From positions 930,001-994,000 of the forward strand of contig JAEYGI010000040.1 in assembly GCA_023402395.1 (NCBI GenBank): a DNA stretch of 64,000 nucleotides, read 5' to 3'. Under the pieces are notes generated by a model. That model was not told the DNA's origin, did no database searches, and worked only from the letters and a program-made list of their open reading frames with translations. Of the stretch, positions 43,611-52,039 are shown piece after piece (within the stretch, counting starts at the first letter, position 1; each line of letters opens with the position of its first letter). A program made the position numbers and the translations under genes. Source of the stretch: Bacillota bacterium (lineage in GTDB: Bacteria; Bacillota; UBA4882; UBA8346).

Positions 43611-44380
43611 CCGGATTTCCTCCCATCGTTCTTCTTGAAGTCATATCTTTTGTGAAGGTTATTATTGACAATCTTCAACACACTGGCAAACATTCGGACC
43701 GAATCGCGCAGAACCGAAACGGTTGAAACCTCTGAATGGCGCAAGTGGACCGGAAGCAAGCGGATCTTGTAGTTTTTACGCTTGGCCAGGAATAAAACCT
43801 CCACGTCAAAGCTGAAATCATCCCGGGTTACTTGGGCGAAGATATCAACGGCCACGTCCCGACGGAATCCTTTCAAACCGCATTGAGTGTCTTTAATGCC
43901 CAACCCCAATAAGGAATTGACTACCAAATTAAAACCTTTTTTGGCAATTTTCCGCTTCAGGTCGTAGGAAAGGATATCATGGGATTCGGCCAAATCCCGC
44001 GACCCGAGAACCAGATCAACCGGCTCTTCCCTCATGATCCCGAGCCCGGCCAAGATCGGTTCCATCCCATAGGGCAGATCGACATCGGTGAAAAAAACGA
44101 ATTCTCCCTTAGCCGCCCGGATTCCCTGTTTCACCGCATACCCTTTTCCGTGGTTTCCCGGATAGTGAATCAGCCGGATCGAAGCATGCTGTTCCGCGAG
44201 ATCTTGCATTTGGCGATAGGTTCCGTCAGTGCTTCCGTCATCGATTAAGAGCATTTCAAAATGAAGCTGAATCTGGATAAGTTGCCGGATGGCCGCTTCG
44301 ATATTAGCCTGGAGCCTGGATTCGAAGTTAAAGACGGGAATGATCAGGGAGAGAACCGGTTGAACGCTGGGATCGCTCAT
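43604..44380 (-). CDS. Family 2 glycosyltransferase, DPM/GtrB type
   Basis: 258 residues: LSLIIPVFNFE, LLIDDGSTDGT, then FFTDVDLPYG (DxD-like metal site), LGSRDL and DTQCGLKGFRRD, the polyprenyl-phosphate sugar synthase pattern. No C-terminal helices. It overlaps gtrA by 4 nt (ATGA). GT2 beside GtrA is the classic pair that makes and flips undecaprenyl-phosphate-linked sugar. A second, different GT2 closes the island, so two donors may be made. Confidence 0.9.
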   Translation of the reverse strand: MSDPSVQPVLSLIIPVFNFESRLQANIEAAIRQLIQIQLHFEMLLIDDGSTDGTYRQMQDLAEQHASIRLIHYPGNHGKGYAVKQGIRAAKGEFVFFTDVDLPYGMEPILAGLGIMREEPVDLVLGSRDLAESHDILSYDLKRKIAKKGFNLVVNSLLGLGIKDTQCGLKGFRRDVAVDIFAQVTRDDFSFDVEVLFLAKRKNYKIRLLPVHLRHSEVSTVSVLRDSVRMFASVLKIVNNNLHKRYDFKKNDGRKSGC

Positions 44381-44811
44381 CGATAGATCACCTTTTTATA
44401 TAAAATGAAATTCCACGATACCACCAAACCCACGGCGAAAATCTTGGCAAACATCACGTCCAGCCCGATAATCTCGTGTAACCAGTACATCACAGCATTG
44501 GAAACGTTCAAATTGATGATAAATAAAATTCCATAGAGAAGAATTTGTTTCTTAAAATTCTGTTTGGATTGAAACGACCAAATCCGGTTCATCAGAAAGT
44601 TCAACCAGAAAACCACTACAAAGGCAAAGGAATTGGCATAAAGGTACCATATTTGCAATACTTTGTTGAATAGGTACAGCAAGGACCATTCCGTGATAAA
44701 TGAAGCCATTCCGACGACTATATACTTAATTAACTGGCGGAAGGTTTTTTCATTTAAGAATTCAGCCAGCAGTTTATTGGTCTTTAACCGTTCAATCATC
44801 TGAGTCAACAT
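44377..44811 (-). CDS. GtrA-family flippase
   Basis: 144 residues with four membrane helices of the GtrA family (FRQLIKYIVVGMASFITEWSLLYL, in pieces, then NFLMNRIWSFQSK and a last helix ending WNFILYKKVIYR). Relatives flip undecaprenyl-phosphate-linked glucose to the outer face. It is the first gene of the island and is coupled to the GT2 gene. The ribosome site before the ATG is weak (GGTGAT). An ATG four codons later is possible. Confidence 0.88.
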   Translation of the reverse strand: MLTQMIERLKTNKLLAEFLNEKTFRQLIKYIVVGMASFITEWSLLYLFNKVLQIWYLYANSFAFVVVFWLNFLMNRIWSFQSKQNFKKQILLYGILFIINLNVSNAVMYWLHEIIGLDVMFAKIFAVGLVVSWNFILYKKVIYR

Positions 44812-44867
44812 CGATTATCACCATTCCCGTTGCAGAATATGGTATTAATGATTGTTAACAGATAGTA

Positions 44868-44895
44868 AATATAATGTTACTAAATTCGTTGTTAA
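44868..44895 (-). promoter_or_regulatory. Candidate promoter of the glycosylation island
   Basis: The -35 is TTAACA (44890-44895), the spacer 16 bp and the -10 TATATT (44868-44873), 57 bp before gtrA. The surrounding DNA is AT-rich, so a chance match is possible. Confidence 0.4.
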
Positions 44896-45134
44896 AAACC
44901 CAAATCCTGCTTCCCAAAATCCATTTCACCGATGGCAACTTGTCGCCCGCCCTTGTTATTTACTAAAAAACACCTGGTAAAACCAAGGTTCGAAACAATC
45001 TCCGAAAAATTATGTAAAAAATATTTTTTCTAAAAATATCCTGGCCATTTTCTCAACCCAAAATTATAAATAGCCATATTGTTCCGGCTTGTAATCAAAT
45101 GTTTACTTAAACACGGCATTTAAGAAAGAATTCA

Positions 45135-45162
45135 TTGTTTCAACTCAAGCATGTTTTATAAT
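45135..45162 (+). promoter_or_regulatory. Candidate promoter of the MFS gene
   Basis: The -10 is TATAAT (45157-45162) with TTGTTT 16 bp upstream (45135-45140). The leader would be about 190 nt and would contain the stem-loop at 45264-45299. The 44812-45353 stretch is AT-rich. Apart from the two promoters and this hairpin I see nothing in it. Confidence 0.4.
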
Positions 45163-45263
45163 ATAATAATTTTAGAAAGCATCGGATCAAGTCTGCCGAT
45201 GTGCCTATGGAGTAACCTTTTCAGAGAACGTCACATAAGTTCAGCTTTTGCTTCGATGGGTTT

Positions 45264-45299
45264 TTATGATAATATCGACCTTGAGTCGATCCATCATAA
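45264..45299 (+). promoter_or_regulatory. Stem-loop in the MFS gene leader
   Basis: Two stacked perfect helices, TTATGAT / ATCATAA outside and ATCGAC / GTCGAT inside with a 5-nt loop, are separated by a small internal loop (AAT / CC). It ends 54 bp before the MFS ATG with no T-run, so it is more like an operator or leader structure than a terminator. Confidence 0.45.
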
Positions 45300-45353
45300 C
45301 ACTCACGGTTCCATTCAAATCATTTTCACTCTGTTATGCACTTGAGGGATTAA

Positions 45354-46616
45354 ATGCATATCAATGAAAAGCTGCAATACAGGCTGTTGCAGCGGAATAT
45401 CCGCTATTCGTATCTGGATGGAATCTCTTATTGCTTTATGATGGGAGTTATTGTCCCTTACCTGGGGTTATACATACTCCGTTTTAACGGCCCCCCTGAG
45501 TTGGTCAGCCTTATCGTTGCCGTTCAACCAGTAGTATTGTTTGTCGTCTCATTGGCGGCCGCTTCATACGTTAACAGTTTTGAACGGAAAAAAATGGTGA
45601 CTGTCCCTTTCGGGTTTATGGTCCGCCTTTTTATCTTGTTCATCGCCTTGATTCCATTTCTCCCGGAAGCCTGGCGCGCCCAAGCGTTTTTTATCCTATG
45701 GGCTTTAACGTGGGTTCCATGGGGATTCTGTTCTCTTTCATGGTCGCCGATGATGTGCAATATCGTACCGGAATCGCAACGAGGCACGTTCTTCGGGGTG
45801 AGAACCGCGATGACCGGTATCTCTTCATTTTTGGGAACACTGGTTACGGGGATCGTTTTAGCCAGATTCCCGTTTCTATCCGGGTTCACTGTGCTGTTGT
45901 TGATCTCTTTTGTCTGCGTCATGATTTCGCAATACTTTCTTTCCTTACATATGGAACCGGTGGTTGCCCAACCCGGTGAATCCAAGCGATTGATAAGGCC
46001 CCGCGCCAAGGGTTTGAATCTCATCGCCAATCTTCAAACGTTTCAACATCCCGAATTCGGGCGTATCTTCAGCCTATGCTGTTTGGCATTATTCATCTTC
46101 CATAGCGGTTACTCAATGGCGATTCCGTTATATACACTCAGACAGGTTCAACAATTGGGCTTCGATAACGGCATGATCGCCTTGATCACCATCGCCCAGA
46201 GCTTGACCGCTTTTGCCGGATCTTATATCGGAGGCCGGGGTTCCGACCGATGGGGATATCGGTATGTCTTTCTTTTCAGCACGATGGTTTCGGTAATTCC
46301 CCCACTCATCTGGGTAGCCTCAAGCCAGCTCCCATGGCTGGTTTTTGCCTCGATGCTCGCCGGATTATCCGGCAACGCCTATATGATCTGCTTTTCATTC
46401 ATGACGCTCGCCGTCTCCCCTTACGAGGACCGCTCACGGTTCCTGGCCGTGAATACCGCGGTAGGAAACCTGGCCGGAACCCTCGGACCGCTCCTGGGAA
46501 TGCTCCTGACCAAACTTCCGGAGGTTGGAATCGAAGGCTCCCTGTTAATTTCCGCCGGATTGATGCTGAGCGGGGCTCTCTTTGCGTTTAATGTGGCCAA
46601 AACTGGAGCGTTTTAA
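45354..46616 (+). CDS. Major facilitator superfamily transporter
   Basis: 420 residues, 12 predicted helices. Two halves are joined by a cytosolic loop near 205-225 (ESKRLIRPRAKGLN). The loop between helices 2 and 3 is weak (YVNSFERKKM), while GGRGSDRWGYR between helices 8 and 9 fits the second-half MFS motif. Pro- and Gly-rich helix 4-5 segments are present. GAGGGATTAA precedes the ATG. It faces the DUF692 gene, with one shared terminator. The substrate cannot be told. Confidence 0.85.
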   Translation: MHINEKLQYRLLQRNIRYSYLDGISYCFMMGVIVPYLGLYILRFNGPPELVSLIVAVQPVVLFVVSLAAASYVNSFERKKMVTVPFGFMVRLFILFIALIPFLPEAWRAQAFFILWALTWVPWGFCSLSWSPMMCNIVPESQRGTFFGVRTAMTGISSFLGTLVTGIVLARFPFLSGFTVLLLISFVCVMISQYFLSLHMEPVVAQPGESKRLIRPRAKGLNLIANLQTFQHPEFGRIFSLCCLALFIFHSGYSMAIPLYTLRQVQQLGFDNGMIALITIAQSLTAFAGSYIGGRGSDRWGYRYVFLFSTMVSVIPPLIWVASSQLPWLVFASMLAGLSGNAYMICFSFMTLAVSPYEDRSRFLAVNTAVGNLAGTLGPLLGMLLTKLPEVGIEGSLLISAGLMLSGALFAFNVAKTGAF

Positions 46617-46682
46617 CGGGGTCTTATCGAAAGTCGATCGAATCCGAGCCTTGCATTGAGATCGGCTAATGGTAACGGTCAA

Positions 46683-46726
46683 CGAAAGAAAGGAGCAGGC
46701 CCCAAGCAGCCTGCTCCTTTCTTTCG
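46683..46726. terminator. Bidirectional terminator between convergent genes
   Basis: An 18-bp perfect stem (CGAAAGAAAGGAGCAGGC and its complement) with an 8-nt loop lies between the MFS stop (46616) and the DUF692 stop (46733). T-rich arms on both sides suit termination from either direction. Confidence 0.85.
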
Positions 46727-46732
46727 TCCGTG

Positions 46733-47581
46733 TTAACCGATGATCGACTTCACCCGCTGGATCATCAATAGCAATTCGGCGGGATCATTTCGAGAAATAG
46801 GGTCATACCCACCATCGGGATTGGTTATCGTATCCGGCAGCCCGCCATATTCGATACTGACAATCTCCGGTTCAGCGCGGCGAAGCACCGCTTCAAACAA
46901 GGCATAATCCGTTTCAGTCATAGCGGTGTGCGTATCCCGCAAACCCTCTTTCCGGAGGTGCGTTCCAGCCAGGTGGATTTCGCGCAGGCGGCTCAAGGGC
47001 ATTTTCATTATCAACTCGGCCTCCGGTTGCCGGAGGAACCAGGCGGTACACCGGGCATGGGCGATATCCAATAGGAATCCACAATCGCCCTCTTCGCACA
47101 GTTCCCCGATAAAATCCGGTTCTGATCCGCTCCGGTATTGCCGGCTCCAACGGTAATAAGGATGATTCTCCAACACCAGCGGCACCGGGATTTGCCGCTT
47201 GACCTCAACAATGGCGGACAGAAACTGTTCCTTCAATCTTCGCTCCAACTCCGCCTGCCGCTGATGCTGAAACTCCGCCAATTCGGGAAAGTAATCCACT
47301 TTGGCGTCGATATGAGTGGACAGATATTTCGCGCCGGTAACGCCCAAGACCTCAAGGACGGTCCCAGCCTGAAATCGTTGCTCCGGGTGAGGATGTCCCA
47401 AAGCGATCACCCCGGATTGGGCCAAATGCGGCAAGAGCTTCCGGTAGGTCGCTCCCCGCTCGATCTGCCGCCAGCAACCGGGAAAGGGAATGGTCGGGAC
47501 TTTAATATAATCGACCGGAAGGTCCGGGTGAATTTCCAGCAACGAAAGCAATGTTTCCGAATAGTTGACTGCCAGCTTCAT
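46733..47581 (-). CDS. DUF692-like protein, probable multinuclear iron oxidative enzyme (MNIO)
   Basis: 282 residues of TIM-barrel type. Conserved metal-ligand candidates are seen: His in LSTHIDA, Glu in LENHPYYRW, Asp and His in LLDIAHAR, His in REIHLAGT, Asp/His in RDTHTAM and Glu in SIEYGG. This order is that of DUF692 enzymes such as MbnB and TglH, which oxidise Cys in peptides. The usual partner protein and a Cys-containing precursor are not seen next to it. A sugar-isomerase-like TIM barrel is the alternative. GGGAG precedes the ATG. Confidence 0.65.
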   Translation of the reverse strand: MKLAVNYSETLLSLLEIHPDLPVDYIKVPTIPFPGCWRQIERGATYRKLLPHLAQSGVIALGHPHPEQRFQAGTVLEVLGVTGAKYLSTHIDAKVDYFPELAEFQHQRQAELERRLKEQFLSAIVEVKRQIPVPLVLENHPYYRWSRQYRSGSEPDFIGELCEEGDCGFLLDIAHARCTAWFLRQPEAELIMKMPLSRLREIHLAGTHLRKEGLRDTHTAMTETDYALFEAVLRRAEPEIVSIEYGGLPDTITNPDGGYDPISRNDPAELLLMIQRVKSIIG

Positions 47582-47625
47582 GAAAAACTCCCATGGGTCA
47601 AACCATAAGTTGTTTTAATAATTAT

Positions 47626-47654
47626 AATCAATCTTATCTTACTTCAGATTGATT
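47626..47654. promoter_or_regulatory. Inverted repeat in the divergent DUF692-hisI promoter region
   Basis: AATCAATCT and AGATTGATT (perfect 9-bp arms, 11-nt spacer). A TATAAT on the minus strand (47621-47626) touches its left arm, so a regulator bound here would affect the DUF692 gene. No good -35 is visible. Confidence 0.4.
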
Positions 47655-47777
47655 AAAAAGGAAAGCCCTCGTTCGTTTTGACGGGCGATCATCAAACAGG
47701 GTCTGGAATCCGTTGCCGGGTCTGTGTTATAGTAAATTCAAGATAAAATACTTCGGGAACCACGAGGGGGAAGTTTC

Positions 47778-48188
47778 ATGAATTTATTGGAAGAAGGAGC
47801 GGAACTCCGGCTTGATTTTAGCAAAATCGCTAAAACCGCCGCAAAATGTCCGGATGTAATTCCGGTGGCGGTTCAGGATGCGGATACCCGAGAAGTAATT
47901 CTTATTGCGTATGTCAATGAAGAGGCATTGAAGATGGCGGTCCAAACCCGGACCGCCATCTTCTGGTCCACCTCCCGGAATGAACTTTGGGAGAAAGGCA
48001 AAACTTCCGGCGCAACCTTCGATCTGTTGGAAGTACGGGTCAATTGCGAACAAAATTCACTGGTTTATATCGTCCGGCCCCGACGGAACGGGATTTGTCA
48101 TACCAAAAACCGGGAAGGCCGGCCGCGAAACTGTTATTATCGTAAGTTGAACTTTGCGACGTGGAAGTTGGAAAATCTGAATCCATGA
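47778..48188 (+). CDS. HisI-like phosphoribosyl-AMP cyclohydrolase homologue with altered metal site
   Basis: 136 residues. SRNELWEKGKTSGATFDL is the HisI fold signature. The three zinc Cys are kept (NCEQN, ICHT, NCYY). The adjacent Mg-binding DCDxD motif of true HisI reads NCEQN here, so two or three Asp ligands are gone. No other his gene lies near. It may be a cyclohydrolase of different substrate rather than the histidine enzyme. GAGGGGGAAG precedes the ATG. Single gene, possibly read from an extended -10 (TGTTATAGT) about 45 bp upstream. Confidence 0.8.
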   Translation: MNLLEEGAELRLDFSKIAKTAAKCPDVIPVAVQDADTREVILIAYVNEEALKMAVQTRTAIFWSTSRNELWEKGKTSGATFDLLEVRVNCEQNSLVYIVRPRRNGICHTKNREGRPRNCYYRKLNFATWKLENLNP

Positions 48189-48299
48189 AACGGACTTCCC
48201 GATTTTCGGCTTTTCATTGCAAATTATTGCAGGAAAACTTCAAAAATAACGGAATACCAACTGTAAAGAATTTATTTGGACAGATTCAAGGTGATGGGC

Positions 48300-49991
48300 A
48301 TGTCCCGGATCATCGGGATCGACGTGGGCGGCACAAATACCAATGCCGCCTTTTTAGATGACGGAATTCTGGTTGCCACCGCCAAACATCCCACTGACCA
48401 TCAAAATCTGCTGGCCGGCGCCAGCGCGGTCCTGGAAGAGATCACGGCCGCGATCCCCCAATGCGGCCGCGAACGCTTGGAGCTGCACCTCAGCACCACG
48501 TTGACCACCAACGCCATTGTCGAAGGACGCGGTGAACCCGCCGCCGCCATCATCGCCCCCGGTCCGGGGATGAACCCGGCGGATCTGCGATTTCCGTTTC
48601 CGGTTCATGCGGTAGCCGGGGCCATTGACCATCGAGGCCGCGAGACGGCTCCGCTTGATCCGGCGGAAGTGCGGCGGGCCATCAATTCCATCCGTAAAGA
48701 AGGAATCAACGCCTTGGCGGCGGTCGGTAAGTTCTCGGCGCGGAATCCCCGGCATGAACTGGAGTTGAACGAGCTGATCCAACGGGAATTCCCGGAATTC
48801 AACCCGGTGACGCTGGGGCATCGTTTGTCGGGACGGCTTAACTTTCCCCGGCGGGTGACCACGGCGGTTCTCAATGCCAGTGTCTCCAGGCTCCAGATCG
48901 AGTTTGCGGCGATGGTCAAGGAGCTTTCGAAACGATATGGCATTGGGAAGCGGATCTTTTTGTTAAAAGCGGACGGCGGAACCATGCGGTTGGCCGAGTC
49001 CTTGGTCCGCCCGATCGAGACGACGCTCTCCGGTCCGGCTGCCAGTATCATGGGCGCGCTGGCGCTCGGCTCTTTGGATGACCGGATCATAGTGACCCTG
49101 GATATCGGCGGCACAACCACCGAGATCGCGGCTTTGGTCGACGCGGAACCGTTGGACGAACGGGACGGTGCCGTGATCGCCGGTTACCGCACACTGGTTC
49201 CGGCGCTTTTTTCCCGTTCGATCGGGCTCGGCGGCGACAGCCGGGTTTACTGGTCCGAGGGGAAACTAGCGATCGGGCCGGAACGCCAGGGCCCGCCGTT
49301 GGCATTGGGCGGACCGGCCCTGACTCCGACCGACGCGGTCATTGCATTGGGAAAGGCGCCTTTCGGCGACAGTCAAAAGGCCCGCGCCGAACTGGAACGG
49401 TTCGGGAAACCGGCCGGGCTGGAACCCAAGGAATTGGCGGAACGAATCGTCGCTGTTTTCTGCGAAAAGGCGGCGTCCGAGATCCGGGCGGTATTTGATT
49501 ATCTCAACCGCATCCCGGCCTATACCGTTTCCGAGGCATTGGCCCCGCGCCGTCTCAAGCCGGAAAAATTAATCGGCATGGGCGGTCCCGCCGGGTATTT
49601 CATTCCGAAGATCGCGGCCAAAATGGGCCTCGACTGCCAGGTGCTCCCTTACGCCGAAGCGGCCAACGCCGTGGGGGCCGCCGCCAGCCGCCCCACCGCC
49701 GCCATTCATCTCCGGGTCGATACCGCGCTGGGAAAAATGATCGTCCCCGAGCTCGACGAGATCGAGGAGATCCAGCGCGCCATGTTCTTTGATGCCAAAA
49801 AAGTCCGTGAGATGGCCCGGAAGAAACTGTCGGCCTACGCGGCCGGGATTGGCATTGATCCGGCACAGCCGGAGATTGACATTGTTGACGAAGAAATTTT
49901 CAATGTGGTGCGCGGATTCTATACGGCCGGCCGGATCTTCGCGCTGAAAGCCCAAATCCGGCCAGGGATCAACCGCGTTACCCTCGGCTGA
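48300..49991 (+). CDS. Hydantoinase/oxoprolinase family ATPase, HyuA-like
   Basis: 563 residues of the acetate/sugar-kinase fold with both phosphate loops: GIDVGGTNTNAAF at the N-terminus and LDIGGTTTEIA near 265. LSTTLTTNAIVEGRG and GGPAGYF are family signatures. Length is less than full hydantoinase A (about 680), a compact form. The ATG at 48300 is 6 nt after AAGGTG. A TTG at 48276 lies upstream and is rejected. The HDAC-like gene follows after 27 nt, so the two probably act together. The substrate could be a cyclic amide or a tetrahydromethanopterin-like cofactor, but this is unproven. Confidence 0.85.
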   Translation: MSRIIGIDVGGTNTNAAFLDDGILVATAKHPTDHQNLLAGASAVLEEITAAIPQCGRERLELHLSTTLTTNAIVEGRGEPAAAIIAPGPGMNPADLRFPFPVHAVAGAIDHRGRETAPLDPAEVRRAINSIRKEGINALAAVGKFSARNPRHELELNELIQREFPEFNPVTLGHRLSGRLNFPRRVTTAVLNASVSRLQIEFAAMVKELSKRYGIGKRIFLLKADGGTMRLAESLVRPIETTLSGPAASIMGALALGSLDDRIIVTLDIGGTTTEIAALVDAEPLDERDGAVIAGYRTLVPALFSRSIGLGGDSRVYWSEGKLAIGPERQGPPLALGGPALTPTDAVIALGKAPFGDSQKARAELERFGKPAGLEPKELAERIVAVFCEKAASEIRAVFDYLNRIPAYTVSEALAPRRLKPEKLIGMGGPAGYFIPKIAAKMGLDCQVLPYAEAANAVGAAASRPTAAIHLRVDTALGKMIVPELDEIEEIQRAMFFDAKKVREMARKKLSAYAAGIGIDPAQPEIDIVDEEIFNVVRGFYTAGRIFALKAQIRPGINRVTLG

Positions 49992-50018
49992 TGGAAGAGA
50001 AGGAAGGAACAACGAACC

Positions 50019-51362
50019 ATGCCTAACGGAACCAACCGGGTCGGCTTAGTCTTCTTCCCCGCCTTTGACTGGGCGATCAGCCCGGACCATCCGGAACGGG
50101 AAGAACGCTTGCTTTATACCCGCGATCAGATCATCGAGGAAGGCCTGCTGGATCTTCCCGGCCTCGTCGAATATCAACCGGAGGTCGCCACCGAGCATGA
50201 TCTGAAGCGAGTTCATATCGGCATCCCCTCGCTAAAGTCCGTCTGCTCCGAATCCCACCGGGTAGCGGCGGGCGGCACGATCACCGCGGCCGAAAAAGTA
50301 ATGGCGCGGGAGGTTGACCGCGCCTTCGCCCTTTTGCGTCCGCCCGGGCATCATGCGATGCGGCTTGTTCACGGCTCCCGGGGATTCTGCGCGATCAACA
50401 ACGAGGCGGTCATGATCGAGCATCTGCGGCATGATTACGGCAGCCGGTTGAAGATCGCCGTGGTCGACACCGACGCCCATCATGCCGACGGCAGCCAGGA
50501 CATTTATTACAATGACCCCGATCTGCTCCATATTTGTCTGCATCAGGACGGCCGGACCCTTTATCCCGGAACCGACGACGTCACGGAACTGGGCGGACCC
50601 GGAGCATACGGGCTGACGCTTAACCTGCCGCTGCTCCCGGAGAGCGGCGACAGCGAGCTGCTATATGCCGTGGAAGAACTGGTCCTGCCGGTTTTGGCCG
50701 ATTTCCGGCCGGATATCCTCATCAACGCCGCCGGGCAGGATAATCACTATACTGATCCGTTGACCAACATGAAGATCACCGCTCAAGGCTATGCTCGCCT
50801 GACCGAGATGCTCAAGCCGGATCTCGTGGTTCTGGAAGGAGGCTATTCCATTGAAGGCGCGCTGCCCTATGTCAATGTCGGCATTATTTTGGCGCTGGCC
50901 GGGCTCGACTATGCGGCGGTTCGGGAACCGGAAGCCCCGCCTCGCGAGGCGCCGGCTGCGGTCAAAGAGGCGGTCCGCCGGAACGTCCGGTTCTTGCAGG
51001 AGGCCTGGCAACGCCAGGGAGAAATTGACCTGGATCACATCTTCGGTCCCGGCCCCTTCTTCCGGCGCAACCGCAGCATTTATTATGATACCGACAACAT
51101 TATGGAGCAACAGCAAGAAGAGATCCGGCGCTGTCATGAATGCAGCGGATACCGGGTAATCTTCTCATCCGCTGAAAAACGGCGTCGCGCCGGCGAACGG
51201 ATCGCCGCCGTCTTGATCCCGTGGCACGTCTGTAAGCGCTGCCGGGCCGATGCCGAAGAAGTTTTCGAACGGCTGAAGCCGGATCGGGAACTGGAATATG
51301 TCTATCTTCAAGATGCCGAGAAAGACAGGTATCTAGTAAAAAGCCGGGCCGGGGATGTTTAA
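50019..51362 (+). CDS. HDAC-superfamily deacetylase/amidohydrolase with C-terminal zinc ribbon
   Basis: 447 residues. The deacetylase domain (about 1-300) has RPPGHHA, the zinc ligands in DTDAHHADGSQDIYY, the third ligand Asp in AAGQDNHYTDPL and the LEGGYS tyrosine. A further region of about 145 residues ends with CHECSGY and CKRC, a zinc-ribbon-like tail not found in standard AcuC. It may deacylate a small molecule or a polyamine. It is coupled by proximity to the HyuA-like gene. Confidence 0.85.
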   Translation: MPNGTNRVGLVFFPAFDWAISPDHPEREERLLYTRDQIIEEGLLDLPGLVEYQPEVATEHDLKRVHIGIPSLKSVCSESHRVAAGGTITAAEKVMAREVDRAFALLRPPGHHAMRLVHGSRGFCAINNEAVMIEHLRHDYGSRLKIAVVDTDAHHADGSQDIYYNDPDLLHICLHQDGRTLYPGTDDVTELGGPGAYGLTLNLPLLPESGDSELLYAVEELVLPVLADFRPDILINAAGQDNHYTDPLTNMKITAQGYARLTEMLKPDLVVLEGGYSIEGALPYVNVGIILALAGLDYAAVREPEAPPREAPAAVKEAVRRNVRFLQEAWQRQGEIDLDHIFGPGPFFRRNRSIYYDTDNIMEQQQEEIRRCHECSGYRVIFSSAEKRRRAGERIAAVLIPWHVCKRCRADAEEVFERLKPDRELEYVYLQDAEKDRYLVKSRAGDV

Positions 51363-51451
51363 AAAATCAATTCAGTAAAATAATGCTTACCAATGATTAA
51401 GCCAGTTTCATGTAAGTAAGAACACAAAAATAATAGCTAAAAGGGAATTCG

Positions 51452-51943
51452 ATGATTAAAATAAAGCCGCATCATTTCATAGATATTATTAAACTCTATG
51501 GTTCCGGAGTAAATGAATTTATTCCCGACCAAACATATCAACACGATTTCTATTCAGTTGCCAACAAGATTATTAATAATCATCAGGTCGAATTGATTCT
51601 TACCGATGGAGAAGACGATATCTGCAAACCATGTAAATTTATCAGCGAAGCGGGATGTTGCACAGACTCCATATCGCACATCAATCATATCACATCAAAA
51701 GATTTCTATAATAAAACTTTAGATAACAGGCTAATGAGACTGATGAATTTATCGTTTGCCAAAATATATATTGCTTCTGAACTATGTGCTATTATGTATA
51801 AATATAAGGATGCAATACTTTCGGTATGGAAAGAAGAATCCCATCCTGTAACACAAAGAAGATATGAACTATTTTGTGCAGGAAGTTTACGATATCTAAA
51901 TTGTACTGCTCAAAACCCACCTGATAATAAAGGCCCGGCTTAA
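51452..51943 (+). CDS. DUF1284-like iron-sulfur candidate protein
   Basis: 163 residues beginning IKIKPHHFIDIIKLYGSG, then GEDDICKPCKF and AGCCTDS, matching the DUF1284 plan (an early HH, later DDIC..C and Cys pairs). The base composition is clearly more AT-rich than in its neighbours, with ATA, AAA and TAT codons frequent, which suggests recent acquisition. AAAGGGAATTCG precedes the ATG. The function is unknown. Relatives are thought to bind a metal or cluster. Confidence 0.6.
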   Translation: MIKIKPHHFIDIIKLYGSGVNEFIPDQTYQHDFYSVANKIINNHQVELILTDGEDDICKPCKFISEAGCCTDSISHINHITSKDFYNKTLDNRLMRLMNLSFAKIYIASELCAIMYKYKDAILSVWKEESHPVTQRRYELFCAGSLRYLNCTAQNPPDNKGPA

Positions 51944-52039
51944 TCAGCCGTTGAATCAATTCATTGAGTTCAAAACCAAATAATATTTTATGACAAATTT
52001 CTTCAATAATTCATGGCGCTGATCTTCACTATCCGGCTC

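Noticed and set aside
45151..45345. 64-codon frame upstream of the MFS gene
   Set aside because: AT-rich chance frame that starts in the promoter, with no ribosome site. The region folds into a hairpin.
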